DNA of 64,000 bases, from NCBI RefSeq assembly GCF_011044255.1, contig NZ_CP049107.1, positions 3,841,001-3,905,000 of the forward strand, given 5' to 3'. Under the pieces are notes generated by a model. The model was given only the letters and a program-made list of their open reading frames with translations. It had not been told where the DNA came from and made no database searches. Position numbers and translations under genes: made by a program. Origin of the DNA: Rhizorhabdus phycosphaerae (GTDB lineage: Bacteria > Pseudomonadota > Alphaproteobacteria > Sphingomonadales > Sphingomonadaceae). This document shows positions 16,124 through 25,094 of the stretch, piece after piece (position 1 is the stretch's first letter; the number at the start of each line of letters is the position of its first letter).

Positions 16124-18544
16124 ATGCCCCAGATACGGTCCCTGCATTCTGTCTCCGCACGCCATGGTCTGCTGTGCGCGGCTGGTGCCCTCCTGCTGGC
16201 CGGCGCCGCCCGCGCCGCCGACCCTGCGCCTTTCGACCTGAGCGGCCCGGGGCTGCGGATCACCGTCACGCGAGGGGGGATGACGCTTCCCATCGCCCAG
16301 GTGCCCAGCCTGGCGGAAGGCGACCGGATCAGGGTCGTTGCCGATTTCCCGACCGATCAGCGCGCGCGGTTCCTGCTGGTCTCCGCCTTTCTGCAAGGCG
16401 CCACCAATCCGCCCGCCAAGGACTGGGTGAGGTCGGCGGAGCCGTGGAAGAAGAAGGACAAGGATCGCCAGCTCGATCTTGAGGTGCCCAAGGGGGCCCG
16501 CCAGCTCGTGCTCTTCCTCGTTCCGGAAAGCGGGGGCGCTCTCGGCGCGATTTCCGATGCTGTACGGGGACGTCCCGGCGAATTCGTCCGCGCAACCCAA
16601 GACCTAAATCAGGCGTCGCTCGATCGTGCGCGGCTCGATGCGTTCATGACCGCGATCCGGACGCAGGAGAACAGCCACCCGGAATATCTGCGCAGCGTGG
16701 CTCCCGTGCTCGCGCGCAGCCTTTCGATGAAGCTCAACGAGGATTGCCTGGGCAAGGTGATCGAATCGCAGGCCGCCTGCCTGCTCGAGCATCGCGAGGC
16801 GCTGGTGCTGGCGGACGTCCACACCTCGTCGCTGACCGAGACGCTTGCCGGCGCGCCCGTCGACCTCGCGCTACAGCTGAGTTCCACGCGCGAGGCCGGC
16901 ATGGGCTATTACAGCCCCTATATCGGGGTAATCCGCGACATAGCGCGCGTATTCGGCGCGTTCAGCAATCCGCAGCTCGACTATCTGCCCAGCCTGACCC
17001 AGCGCCAGGGCGCCGGGGTCGCGCTGCTGCTCAATGCCGCGCCGTCCTTTGCCAAGCCAAGATCGGTGCTGGTCGCAGGCATGCCGGCCATCGAGGCGAA
17101 CAGCCCGCCGCGTCTGCGCGCTGCGGTGGATCGACCGCTGTGCGGTGCGCGGCCGGACCTTCTGCTGCCGGTCGACGGGGCGCCGCTGATCTACGCGACC
17201 GACTATCTGCGCGAGATGAAGCTGCGGATCGAGGCGCCCGGAGGGACCGTCGACATTCCCGTCCGCGCGCGCGCCGACAAGGGTGGCTATATGATCGACG
17301 GCCCGGTTCCCGCCGGACTGAGCGGCAAGCTGACGGCGCGCCTGCACGGGCTGTGGGGATTCGATCCCTTCGAGGGGCCTGCCTTCCGGCTGGAATTCCC
17401 GACAGCGGGCGAATGGCGGATCGCCGGAGAACCGGCGAGCCTGGTATCCGGGCGCGACAATCCGCTGGAACTCGAGGGGCCGTCGCCTGCCTGTGTCGCC
17501 AGCGTGACCGTCCGGCGCGGTAATGACCAGCCCTTGGCGGTCGGGGCGACCGTCACCGATGCGGGTCGGCTGGCACTGACGCTGCCACTCAAGGATGTCC
17601 GCCCCGGTCCGCTCACGCTGGAGTTCAGGCAGCTCGGCGGGATCGACCCGGCCAGCCTGGCCGTGCGGGCTTATGCGCAGGCCAGCCGGCTGGACGGCCT
17701 GCTGGTCCATGCCGGCGACCGCTTCGGCACGCTGTCCGGCCAGAGGCTCGATCAGGTCGCAGGCGCGTCCTTCGGAGAGCGCGAATTGCGCCCGCTGACT
17801 CTGCGGCGCGAGGGCGATATCGACCGGCTGACGATGGCTGCCGAGGACGGTGCCGCGCTGGAAGATGTGGCCTCGCGGGCACGCGTGCGGCTCAAGGATG
17901 GCCGATCGCTGTCGGTTTCGGTCAGCTTCGAGGCCCCCCGACCCGGCGTCTCGCTGCTTCAGCGGACGCTGAAGCCCGGACGTTCGGGGAGCGGCGTTGC
18001 CCTTGCGATCAGGGGCGAGCAGCTGCTTCCGGACACGGGACAGATGGTGTTTTCCGCGCGGGTGAACGATGGCCCGCGCCTGACCGCGAAGGATCGGATC
18101 GAGATCGCGACCGCAGACGAGGATGTGCATGTCGACCTGCCGGTCGGACCCGACCTTCAGATTCAGGGCAATGATATCGTCGTGGCTGTGCTCGATCCCG
18201 GGAAGCTGGGGCCGGCGGCGTTCGGCCCGCTCCAGTTTCGTCTGGTGCGTGAAACCGGCGCCAGCGACTGGCAGCCGCTCGCGACGCTTGCCCGGCTGCC
18301 CCGCATCACCTCTGTCGACTGCGCGCCTGCGGGCGAATGCGTGGTGAAGGGGGAGAGGCTGTTCCTGATAGAGACGATCGGATCGGGGAAGGGCAAGCCG
18401 CTGACCATTGCCGAAGGCTTCACCGGTGACACGATCCGGGTATCGCGGCCTGCCGGGGACAGGCTGGCGCTCCGCCTGCGCGATGCGCCGGGCGAGGAGG
18501 TGACGCTGCCGGTGCGCGCGCCACCGAGCGCGGCGGTGAAATAG
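16124..18544 (+). CDS. Large exported protein of unknown function
   Basis: About 806 residues from ATG 16124, with a signal peptide (HGLLCAAGALLLAGAARA-AD). The mature part has no enzyme motif I recognise; it looks like several beta-sandwich domains in series (ITVTRGGMTLPIAQVPSLAE near the start; repeated strand-turn patterns such as PLTLEFRQLGGIDP and HVDLPVGPDLQIQGND later) ending in a Cys-containing segment (VDCAPAGECVVKGERLFLIE). A GTG at 16079 would lengthen it by 15 residues in front of the signal and is less likely. It is divergent from the B2-like gene and convergent with the outer-membrane barrel gene. An envelope or surface role is inference. Confidence 0.8.
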   Translation: MPQIRSLHSVSARHGLLCAAGALLLAGAARAADPAPFDLSGPGLRITVTRGGMTLPIAQVPSLAEGDRIRVVADFPTDQRARFLLVSAFLQGATNPPAKDWVRSAEPWKKKDKDRQLDLEVPKGARQLVLFLVPESGGALGAISDAVRGRPGEFVRATQDLNQASLDRARLDAFMTAIRTQENSHPEYLRSVAPVLARSLSMKLNEDCLGKVIESQAACLLEHREALVLADVHTSSLTETLAGAPVDLALQLSSTREAGMGYYSPYIGVIRDIARVFGAFSNPQLDYLPSLTQRQGAGVALLLNAAPSFAKPRSVLVAGMPAIEANSPPRLRAAVDRPLCGARPDLLLPVDGAPLIYATDYLREMKLRIEAPGGTVDIPVRARADKGGYMIDGPVPAGLSGKLTARLHGLWGFDPFEGPAFRLEFPTAGEWRIAGEPASLVSGRDNPLELEGPSPACVASVTVRRGNDQPLAVGATVTDAGRLALTLPLKDVRPGPLTLEFRQLGGIDPASLAVRAYAQASRLDGLLVHAGDRFGTLSGQRLDQVAGASFGERELRPLTLRREGDIDRLTMAAEDGAALEDVASRARVRLKDGRSLSVSVSFEAPRPGVSLLQRTLKPGRSGSGVALAIRGEQLLPDTGQMVFSARVNDGPRLTAKDRIEIATADEDVHVDLPVGPDLQIQGNDIVVAVLDPGKLGPAAFGPLQFRLVRETGASDWQPLATLARLPRITSVDCAPAGECVVKGERLFLIETIGSGKGKPLTIAEGFTGDTIRVSRPAGDRLALRLRDAPGEEVTLPVRAPPSAAVK

Positions 18545-18551
18545 CCAGGCA

Positions 18552-18593
18552 GGACAAAGGGCTCCGGCAGCGATGCCGAAGCCCTTCTTTGTC
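18552..18593. terminator. Bidirectional terminator between convergent genes
   Basis: A near-perfect hairpin: AAGGGCTCCGGCA, loop GCGA, TGCCGAAGCCCTT (one G-T wobble), with outer GACAAA/TTTGTC pairing. It lies directly after the 806-residue protein gene and 15 bases before the stop side of the barrel gene, so it can serve both strands. Confidence 0.7.
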
Positions 18594-18607
18594 GCCGTTG
18601 ATGGGGA

Positions 18608-19162
18608 TCAGAAAGCGAAGACGAGACCCGCCATCGGACGGATGCTGTCGAAATCGTAGGTATCCGCCTGCAGACGGATGCGCGGGCCGGCCTCGCCGAG
18701 CACGCCACCCAGACCGATCTCCTTCGGACCGACCTCGACGCCCAGACCATAAGTCCAGTCCTTCTGGTCGGAGAAGCCGCGACGGCCGTTGACCCACTGA
18801 TAGCCAGCCGACACGTAGATCAGGCCGCTCTGGCCGGCGCGCATGCCCACGCGGCCCTTTACGCCATATTCCCAGTCGATGTCCTTGAAGCCCTTGGCCG
18901 CATTACCCTCGACGCCGACGAAGACCGGACCGAAGGGGATGTTGACGCCGGCGATGCCCTCGACGAGCGCGCCGTCCATCTTGCCGCGGGTGCCGACGGT
19001 GCCGAACTCGCTGTCGCGATCGAAATTATGATAGCCCCCGAGGATGCCGACATAGGGCTCGACGCTGAAGGCCGGTTCGCTGCCGTCGGGCGAGCGGTCC
19101 TGAGCGATGGCTGCGGTGCTGAGGGTTGCCGCCAGGGCGGCGGCGATGACTGCGAACTTCAT
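18608..19162 (-). CDS. Small outer-membrane beta-barrel protein (opacity/porin-like)
   Basis: A 184-residue exported protein. Signal peptide KFAVIAAALAATLSTAAIAQ, then alternating strands with aromatic girdles (VEPYVGILGGYHNFDRD; GVKGRVGMRAGQSGLIYVSA; WTYGLGVEVG) and a C-terminal Phe (MAGLVFAF), the usual end for a BAM substrate. About eight strands are likely. ATG 19162 has GGAGAT seven bases upstream; the TTG before it is not needed. Function unknown; many sphingomonad genomes carry such opacity-like barrels. The long, AT-rich upstream region suggests regulation. Confidence 0.85.
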   Translation of the reverse strand: MKFAVIAAALAATLSTAAIAQDRSPDGSEPAFSVEPYVGILGGYHNFDRDSEFGTVGTRGKMDGALVEGIAGVNIPFGPVFVGVEGNAAKGFKDIDWEYGVKGRVGMRAGQSGLIYVSAGYQWVNGRRGFSDQKDWTYGLGVEVGPKEIGLGGVLGEAGPRIRLQADTYDFDSIRPMAGLVFAF

Positions 19163-19279
19163 CAAATTATCTCCAATCGACGGCCCTAAACGCTGGGCAT
19201 CCCCGACGACGGCCGGGACGCGCTTCTAACCCGTCGCACGGAAGAAAGGTTTCGCACTCGGGAAGAGAAGAAAATTCGC

Positions 19280-19295
19280 GTTGCAAAAGTGCAAC
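19280..19295. repeat. Palindrome GTTGCA-AAAG-TGCAAC
   Basis: A perfect 6-4-6 inverted repeat about 120 bases upstream of the barrel gene start. TTGCA/TGCAA half-sites are seen with several repressor families, so an operator is plausible; no dedicated regulator is next to it. Confidence 0.35.
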
Positions 19296-19526
19296 ACAGC
19301 CATCGCTGGAAATGGATGGCCTGTATCACGCCAAAATCCTACTGTTTTTCGTTATGGAATCGGAATGATATTTCCAGAAGAATCGATTTATATTGTAATG
19401 ATTGATCAGATTTAATGAAAATATCGCAGATCATAGGGGGGGCGATCGATAGTATCCTTTCGCTGTAGTGAGAGGTCGTTCACTTGCGGCTGGTGCTTCG
19501 GGGATACAGGACACTGCTGCCTAGCC

Positions 19527-19549
19527 GCCGCGGGGACACCCGCGGCTTT
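19527..19549. terminator. GC-rich hairpin downstream of fadE-like gene
   Basis: A perfect 8-bp stem GCCGCGGG / CCCGCGGC with a 4-base loop, followed on the plus strand by TTT and then a run of C. It lies about 50 bases past the acyl-CoA dehydrogenase stop. On the minus strand there is no T-tract, so termination by it is uncertain. Confidence 0.35.
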
Positions 19550-19598
19550 GCCCCCCCATTGGAGACAGGCAGCCTCCCGCCCAGGCTGATCGATCATC

Positions 19599-21845
19599 TC
19601 ATTCGGCGGCGTGGCGATATCCGGGGCGATCGGCTCCTGCCGTCAACTCGCCGGGCGCGAAATCGTCGACGGCGACGATGTCGGCGACAGCTTGCTCCGC
19701 GGCGGCAAGGCGGCGGCTCTCGGTTTCCGACAAAGCGCCCGGCGCTGCCCTGTGCCAGTCCTTGATCCCGGCCTTGCGGAGCCGGTCCTTGATCGGCTGG
19801 ACCTCATCGACCAGGCGAAAGGCCGCCCCGAGCCGCGCCACGGCGTCCTCGGGCTTTCCCATATAAAGCCCCTCGGTCAGGCGGCTCCGCGTCGCCGATG
19901 GCACCAGCAGCAGGTCGGCGACCTGGCGAACCAGGCGATCCGACGGCCCACGCCGGCGCCGACCGAAGGGCATGATGAAAAAGCGGAGGATGCCGCGCAC
20001 CGGCGCAAGAGGCATGTTCGCGAAAATCTCGTCGAAGCGGCGTTCGATCTCCGCGAAGCTCGTCTCCATGCAATAATGGAGCAGCGGCCAGTCCGCCTTC
20101 TGCTGGCCCTCGTCGTGCCAGCGCTTGAGCGCGGCGCTCGCGAGATAGATTTCCGAGAGGATGTCGCCCAGCCGCGCCGACAGCAGCTCGCGGCGTTTGA
20201 GTTCGCCACCGAGCGTGAGGAAGGCGATATCCGATGTCATCGCAAAGGCTGCGGAATAGCGCGACAGCTGCCGATAGAAGCGCCGTGCCCGGCCGGTGCG
20301 AGCAGGGGCGGGGGCAAAGAAGCCACCCGACCAACTGCGCAGTAGTGTCCTTAGCGCGTTGCGGATGAAGTGGCCTACATGGCGCCACAAGCGGTCGTCG
20401 AAGCGGGCGAGGGCGCGTGACGGATTGGAGTCGCCGAGCGCACGGATCTCGTCGAGCAGATAGGGATGGGCGCGGATCGCCCCCTGGCCGAACACCATCA
20501 GGCTGCGCGTCAGGATATTGGCGCCCTCGACGGTGATGCCGACCGGGATCGCGCGATAATGACTGGCAAGATAGTTGTTCGGACCCTCGATGATCGCCTT
20601 GCCGCCATGGACGTCCATCGCGTCGTTCACGACGATACGCATCCGCTCGGTCGCGTGCAGCTTCATGATCGAGGCTATCACCGCGGGATGATGGCCGAGG
20701 TCGAGGCCTGCGCAGGTCAATCGCCGCGCGCCGTCGAGCAGATAGGCGTTGCCGGCGATGCGGGCGAGCCGCTCCTGCACGCCTTCGAATTTGCCGACGG
20801 CCATGCCGAACTGCGCGCGGATGCGCGCATAGGCGCCGGTCGTGTGTGCTGCGAAGGAGGCCGCCGCCGCCGACAACGAGGGCAGCGATACGCCACGCCC
20901 GGCGGCGAGCGCGCTCATCAGCATCTTCCAGCCCTGGCCCACGCGCTCCCGCCCGCCGATGACATGATCGAGCGGGATGAATACGTCGGTCCCGCTCGTC
21001 GGACCATTCTGAAAGGGTTGCATCGACGGCAGATGGCGGCGGCCGGTCTCGACCCCGGGCAGATCGGTGGGGACCAGCGCGACGGTGATGCCGATATCCT
21101 CCTGCCCGCCGAGCAGACCGTCCGGATCGCGCAGCTTGAAGGCGAGGCCCAGCACGGTCGCCACGGGTGCAAGGGTGATGTAGCGCTTGCGCCAGTTCAG
21201 GCGGATGCCCAGCACCTGATTGCCCTGCCACTCGCCGTGGCAGACAATACCCTCATCAATCATCGCAGCGGCGTCTGAGCCGGCTTCTGCGCTGGTCAGT
21301 CCGAAGCAGGGAATGTCGCGACCGTCGGCGAGGCGCGGCAGCCAGTGCCGGCGCTGCTCGTCGGTGCCGAAGGCGACCAGCAATTCTCCGGGACCGAGCG
21401 AATTGGGCACCATTACTGTGACCGCCGCGGTGATCGACCGCGAGGCGATCTTGCGCACCACCTCGCTATGGCCGAAGGCGCTGAAGCCCAGCCCGCCATG
21501 CTCCTTCGGGATGATCATGCCGAAGAAGCGCTCGCGCTTCAGATAATCCCATGTCTCAGGCGACAGGTCGCGGTCTTCCCAGGTGACGCGCCAGTCGTCG
21601 ATCATCGCGCACAGCGTCTCGACCGGGCCGTCCAGAAAGGCACGTTCTTCATCGCTCAACCGCGCGGCTGGAACCTCGAGCAGCGCAGTCCAGTCGGGAC
21701 TGCCCGTGAAGATCGACGCGTCGAGCCACGCGTCGCCCGCATCGATCGCTTCGCTTTCGGTCGCGGACAATTGCGGCATGGCTTTTGCGGCAAGGTCGAA
21801 CAGCGGGCGGGTGACCACATCGCGACGGACGGTGGTGAGGGACAT
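19599..21845 (-). CDS. fadE: Acyl-CoA dehydrogenase, FadE type
   Basis: A 748-residue FAD enzyme for the first step of fatty-acid beta-oxidation. The N-terminal and middle acyl-CoA dehydrogenase domains (PKEHGGLGFSAFGHSEVVRK; GLTSAEAGSDAAAM) are followed by the helical domain (MAVGKFEGVQERLARIAGNA; DVHGGKAIIEGPNNYL; GITVEGANILTRSLMVFGQG) and the long C-terminal DUF1974-type extension (about residues 490-748) that marks FadE. E. coli FadE is about 814 residues. ATG 21845 has AAAGGAGAG six bases upstream; the open frame to 22145 is antisense to the next gene. Monocistronic as far as seen. Confidence 0.9.
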   Translation of the reverse strand: MSLTTVRRDVVTRPLFDLAAKAMPQLSATESEAIDAGDAWLDASIFTGSPDWTALLEVPAARLSDEERAFLDGPVETLCAMIDDWRVTWEDRDLSPETWDYLKRERFFGMIIPKEHGGLGFSAFGHSEVVRKIASRSITAAVTVMVPNSLGPGELLVAFGTDEQRRHWLPRLADGRDIPCFGLTSAEAGSDAAAMIDEGIVCHGEWQGNQVLGIRLNWRKRYITLAPVATVLGLAFKLRDPDGLLGGQEDIGITVALVPTDLPGVETGRRHLPSMQPFQNGPTSGTDVFIPLDHVIGGRERVGQGWKMLMSALAAGRGVSLPSLSAAAASFAAHTTGAYARIRAQFGMAVGKFEGVQERLARIAGNAYLLDGARRLTCAGLDLGHHPAVIASIMKLHATERMRIVVNDAMDVHGGKAIIEGPNNYLASHYRAIPVGITVEGANILTRSLMVFGQGAIRAHPYLLDEIRALGDSNPSRALARFDDRLWRHVGHFIRNALRTLLRSWSGGFFAPAPARTGRARRFYRQLSRYSAAFAMTSDIAFLTLGGELKRRELLSARLGDILSEIYLASAALKRWHDEGQQKADWPLLHYCMETSFAEIERRFDEIFANMPLAPVRGILRFFIMPFGRRRRGPSDRLVRQVADLLLVPSATRSRLTEGLYMGKPEDAVARLGAAFRLVDEVQPIKDRLRKAGIKDWHRAAPGALSETESRRLAAAEQAVADIVAVDDFAPGELTAGADRPGYRHAAE

Positions 21846-21973
21846 GCGGACTCTCCTTTGCCCAGAGCAACGAAGAAGGCGCGAGCAGGGTCCATTTCGA
21901 AAGATTGACCAAACGCCCTCCGGTCGCCTGCATGCCATCGGAACGAAGCCCTGGGCCGCAGGTTCACTGCCCC

Positions 21974-22501
21974 ATGGGACAGGAAAGGGCAGCACCCGAC
22001 GGAATAGAGCACAGGCATCATCGCCTTCCTGCGCCGCTGCGCCGGCCGAAGCTGGCGTCGCTGATCGTGACGACCGCGATTCTCGGTTGCGCTTTACTGG
22101 GCCTGGCGGGCGGCGGGCCCAGCCCGACCCACGTCGTCGAGACATCGGCCGTGCGCTTCGAAGTTACCACTGCCGCGGTTCTGCGCAGCGGGCTGTTCTA
22201 TGAGACGCGCGTGCGGATCACGCCCCACCGCCCGTTCGCCGACCTCGTGCTGGGGATCGAACCGTCGCTTTGGAAGGACATGACCGTCAATTCGACAATT
22301 CCGGGGGCGGAAAAGGAGAGCTTTGGCAAGGGCATGTTCCGGATGTCGTTCGGCCCGGCTCCAGCGGGCGAGCCGATCGAGCTGAAATTCGACGGGCAGA
22401 TCAATCCGCCGCTGTTCGGCGGCAATGCCGGGCGGATGGCGCTGTTCGACGGCGAGGCGCAGGTCGCCGGCCTTTCGCTCCGTACGAAGGTCCTGCCCTG
22501 A
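21974..22501 (+). CDS. Hypothetical exported or anchored protein upstream of DUF421 gene
   Basis: About 175 residues from ATG 21974, with a basic N terminus and one hydrophobic segment (LASLIVTTAILGCALLGLAG) and then a small beta-rich periplasmic domain (VRFEVTTAAVLRSGLFYETR; GEPIELKFDGQINPP). No named domain recognised. Its TGA overlaps the ATG of the DUF421 gene (TGATG), so the two are translated together and the protein probably works with that membrane protein. The start is uncertain; a TTG at 21905 would add 23 unlikely residues. Confidence 0.65.
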   Translation: MGQERAAPDGIEHRHHRLPAPLRRPKLASLIVTTAILGCALLGLAGGGPSPTHVVETSAVRFEVTTAAVLRSGLFYETRVRITPHRPFADLVLGIEPSLWKDMTVNSTIPGAEKESFGKGMFRMSFGPAPAGEPIELKFDGQINPPLFGGNAGRMALFDGEAQVAGLSLRTKVLP

Positions 22502-22983
22502 TGGATATCGTCCTGCGCGCCACCGCGATGTTCTTCATCCTCTATGGGCTGCTCCGCCTGCTGGGGAAACGCGAACTCAGCCAGATGACGCCGTTCGAGC
22601 TGGTCACGCTGATCGTGCTGGGCGACCTCATCCAGCAGGGGGTGACGCATAACGATTTCAGCCTGACGGGCGCCACGCTGGCCATCACCACCTTCGCTTT
22701 CTGGGGGATCGTGTTGAGTTGGGCGAGCTATCTGTCTCCGCGGATGGAAAAGCTGCTGGAGGGCGAGCCGCGCGTCATCATCCGCCATGGCGAACTGCTG
22801 ACCGACAATCTGCGCCGGGACCGGCTAACGCGGGCCGAGATCGAGAGCGAGATGCGGCTGGCCGGCTATGCGCGGATGAAGGATGTTGCCTGGGCGATCC
22901 TCGAAACCAACGGGAAGATCAGCTTCATCGGCATCGACGGCGACGAGGGCAGCGGACAGGAAAGAGACGATCCAGCGCTTTGA
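22501..22983 (+). CDS. DUF421 (YetF-type) membrane protein
   Basis: A 160-residue inner-membrane protein of the DUF421/YetF family. Three N-terminal membrane segments (FFILYGLLRLLGKRELSQM; FELVTLIVLGDLIQQGVT; AFWGIVLSWASYLSP) precede the soluble YetF domain (EGEPRVIIRHGELLTDNLRR; RAEIESEMRLAGYARMKDVA; AILETNGKISFI). The biochemical role of the family is not established. Start ATG overlaps the preceding stop. A strong terminator follows at 23071. Confidence 0.9.
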   Translation: MDIVLRATAMFFILYGLLRLLGKRELSQMTPFELVTLIVLGDLIQQGVTHNDFSLTGATLAITTFAFWGIVLSWASYLSPRMEKLLEGEPRVIIRHGELLTDNLRRDRLTRAEIESEMRLAGYARMKDVAWAILETNGKISFIGIDGDEGSGQERDDPAL

Positions 22984-23070
22984 AAAAAAATCATGCCGGG
23001 CCGGAACTTCTTTCGATCTCGGGCATTTGCTTGCCAACCGGTTTATTCCCCCTTCCGGTTTTCCCCTTCT

Positions 23071-23103
23071 GCCCGCCGGGTTTCGCCCGGCGGGCTTCTT
23101 TTT
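23071..23103 (+). terminator. Intrinsic terminator after DUF421 gene
   Basis: A perfect 10-bp stem GCCCGCCGGG / CCCGGCGGGC with loop TTTCG, followed by TTCTTTTT. It lies 88 bases past the stop codon. Confidence 0.85.
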
Positions 23104-23156
23104 GCCGGATGAAGCGCTTCGCGCGCGGAAAGGAGGAACGCCGCAGGCGGCCTCAG

Positions 23157-25019
23157 TCAGGCGGCCATCAGGTCCGAGACGGCCTTGCCGAGAGCCCGTT
23201 CCAGCAGTTCGACCCGCTCGCGGACGCGCGCGCTAACCTCGCGGGTGAGTTGTACGCTATCCCGGACATGGGCGATCGATGCATTCATTTCGCGGACCAG
23301 GCCGCCCACCGCATGCGATTCATGGCGTGCATGATGCACCCGTTCGACGATCGCCGCGCCTGCCGCCTCATGCGCCCGCACTGCGGCGTCGGCTGCGCTG
23401 ATCGATTCGAGGATATTCTGCAGATCGGAATCGATGCTCAGGCTGGCGTCCACGCTGCGATGGACCGATTCGGTCACCGCTTTCAGCCGATCCGCGATCT
23501 GCCCGGCGGACAGGCGGCTATTTTCCGAGAGCGTCTTGATCTCGCGGGCGATGACCGAAAATCCGTCATGGGCGCTCTGGCCGTGCGCGGCGACGATCGC
23601 CGCATTCACCGCCAGCTGCCGTGTTTTCTTGGTTACCGTCAGGATAGCCTCGGACGCCGAGCCGATCCCGTCCACATGCGACAACAGCGCTTCGTTGCCC
23701 ACGGCCGTTTCCGAGGAGTGGCGCGCCGCCGAGGCGACTGCGTCGCGCGTACTCGCCACTTCCTGCCGGATCGATTGCACCGCATTCGCCATGCCTGCCG
23801 CTCCGCTGAGCACGTCGTCGAGCGAAGCAGCGGCGTTGGCGCTCTTCGCGCCGACCCAGTTGGCGTGGGTCTCCTGCGCCTGCGTCGCGGCCCAGGCGGC
23901 GTCGGCGGTCTCGTCGAGCTGGCCCGCCAGCCGGGCGAGGTCTTCGACCAGCGCCACCAGATGCGCCTGGAGGTCCATGCCGGTCGAGCGCGCGGCCTGT
24001 TTGAGCGCGGCTGCGGACCTCTCGCGTTCGCGCGCCTCCGCCTTGGCGGCAGCCTCGGCGCGGTCGCGCAGCAGGTCAGCCTCGCGACGGGCCGCCTCGG
24101 CGCGCTCGGCGGCGCGTTCGGCCTCGCGTGCCATGGCCTGAAACTGTTCGTTGCTCGATGCGAGCTCTGCCTGCTGCCGCCGCATGACCCGGTCCAGCGC
24201 CCAAGTGAGGGCGAGGACGGCGCCGGCGATAACGAGCAATATCGGCAATATCGCCTTCAGCCCTGCGCTGCCCGGGTGTTCGGGCGTCCAGGCCAGCGCC
24301 GCAACTCCGTCGCCCCGGAGGTTGGCAAGCGCGACCGAGGAGGGTGTGCCCCGCGCATCGACGCGCAGGCCGGTCAGACCATAGCGCGTAGCAAGTGACG
24401 TGACCCGCGCTGGGGTAAGCATGTCGATATAGATGAGATGGCGCAATTCTCCGCGCGGTGGCGCAACCTTTTTGCTGAGCGGGATAACCGGCATCACACC
24501 GAAAATCGCGGTTCTACCGCGATACTGGTCGAAGAAGGCGATGCCCTCCTTCATCCGGTCCGCGTCGGCGAAGCTGCGGGGCAGGCGGTCCAGCATGGAG
24601 CGGAGCGCGGCAGGAGCGACCTCCCCAAGCGGCGGATCGATGGTGCCGTCGCTGCGTTGCGCGAACAGCGTCCGACCGCGCGCATCGATCACATAGGCGA
24701 CATATTCGCCGCTGATGTTGCTCCTCGCCCAGGCGCGGTCGAGATCGCCATAGAGATGCTGGGTCGCATCATCCCACCGGCCGGTATTATAGGCGCTGCT
24801 CGCCTGCGCGTGGAGCAGCGAGGATATGACCCCACGCGCCGTGGCGACGCTGCGCAGCGAGGCATCGGCGTCGAGCCGCGCGACAAGTGCTGCGACCACG
24901 ATCGCCCCACCCAACAGGCTGACAGCGACGAGCCCGCCGAGCATGGCGCTGCTGTTCCGAGCCCATCGCACGGATGTCCAGCCCGCCAGGCGCTCTTCAA
25001 TCATCCTCACCCAGTGCAT
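23157..25019 (-). CDS. Methyl-accepting-chemotaxis-like sensor with CHASE4-like input domain
   Basis: A 620-residue transmembrane sensor. Membrane segment one (about residues 27-50, LGGLVAVSLLGGAIVVAALV) and two (about 258-278) flank a periplasmic domain resembling CHASE4 (YGDLDRAWARSNISGEYVAY; RGRTAIFGVMPVIPLSK). A long Ala/Glu/Arg coiled coil (290-345) leads to an MCP-type helical hairpin. The tip region reads KKTRQLAVNAAIVAAHGQS then GFSVIAREIKTLSENS; the usual QTN-LLALNAAIEAAR-GE-GRGFAVVA block is only partly kept, with VA for EA. No che genes are adjacent. It may signal to a dedicated or non-chemotactic pathway. Confidence 0.85.
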   Translation of the reverse strand: MHWVRMIEERLAGWTSVRWARNSSAMLGGLVAVSLLGGAIVVAALVARLDADASLRSVATARGVISSLLHAQASSAYNTGRWDDATQHLYGDLDRAWARSNISGEYVAYVIDARGRTLFAQRSDGTIDPPLGEVAPAALRSMLDRLPRSFADADRMKEGIAFFDQYRGRTAIFGVMPVIPLSKKVAPPRGELRHLIYIDMLTPARVTSLATRYGLTGLRVDARGTPSSVALANLRGDGVAALAWTPEHPGSAGLKAILPILLVIAGAVLALTWALDRVMRRQQAELASSNEQFQAMAREAERAAERAEAARREADLLRDRAEAAAKAEARERERSAAALKQAARSTGMDLQAHLVALVEDLARLAGQLDETADAAWAATQAQETHANWVGAKSANAAASLDDVLSGAAGMANAVQSIRQEVASTRDAVASAARHSSETAVGNEALLSHVDGIGSASEAILTVTKKTRQLAVNAAIVAAHGQSAHDGFSVIAREIKTLSENSRLSAGQIADRLKAVTESVHRSVDASLSIDSDLQNILESISAADAAVRAHEAAGAAIVERVHHARHESHAVGGLVREMNASIAHVRDSVQLTREVSARVRERVELLERALGKAVSDLMAA

Positions 25020-25094
25020 GGCTGGGCTATGGCACGTCGTATGCCAATATCGGGTTAATGCGGGGCTGAACGGGGGAGCGGGCCGACCGGGCGG

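Larger units (their letters stand above)
19163..19598. other. AT-rich intergenic region upstream of barrel gene
   Basis: This 436-base gap is the least GC-rich part of the window (about 19250-19440). It holds a 16-base palindrome (19280-19295) and a GC hairpin (19527-19549), but no RNA gene or coding frame that I can support. It carries the promoter of the barrel gene; the fadE-like gene ends on its other side. Confidence 0.5.

Noticed and set aside
15881-16600. Upstream extension of the B2-like frame, or a lasso precursor within it.
   Set aside because: The extension is antisense to the start of the divergent gene, and I see no precursor-like short frame with its own ribosome site between 15881 and 16123.
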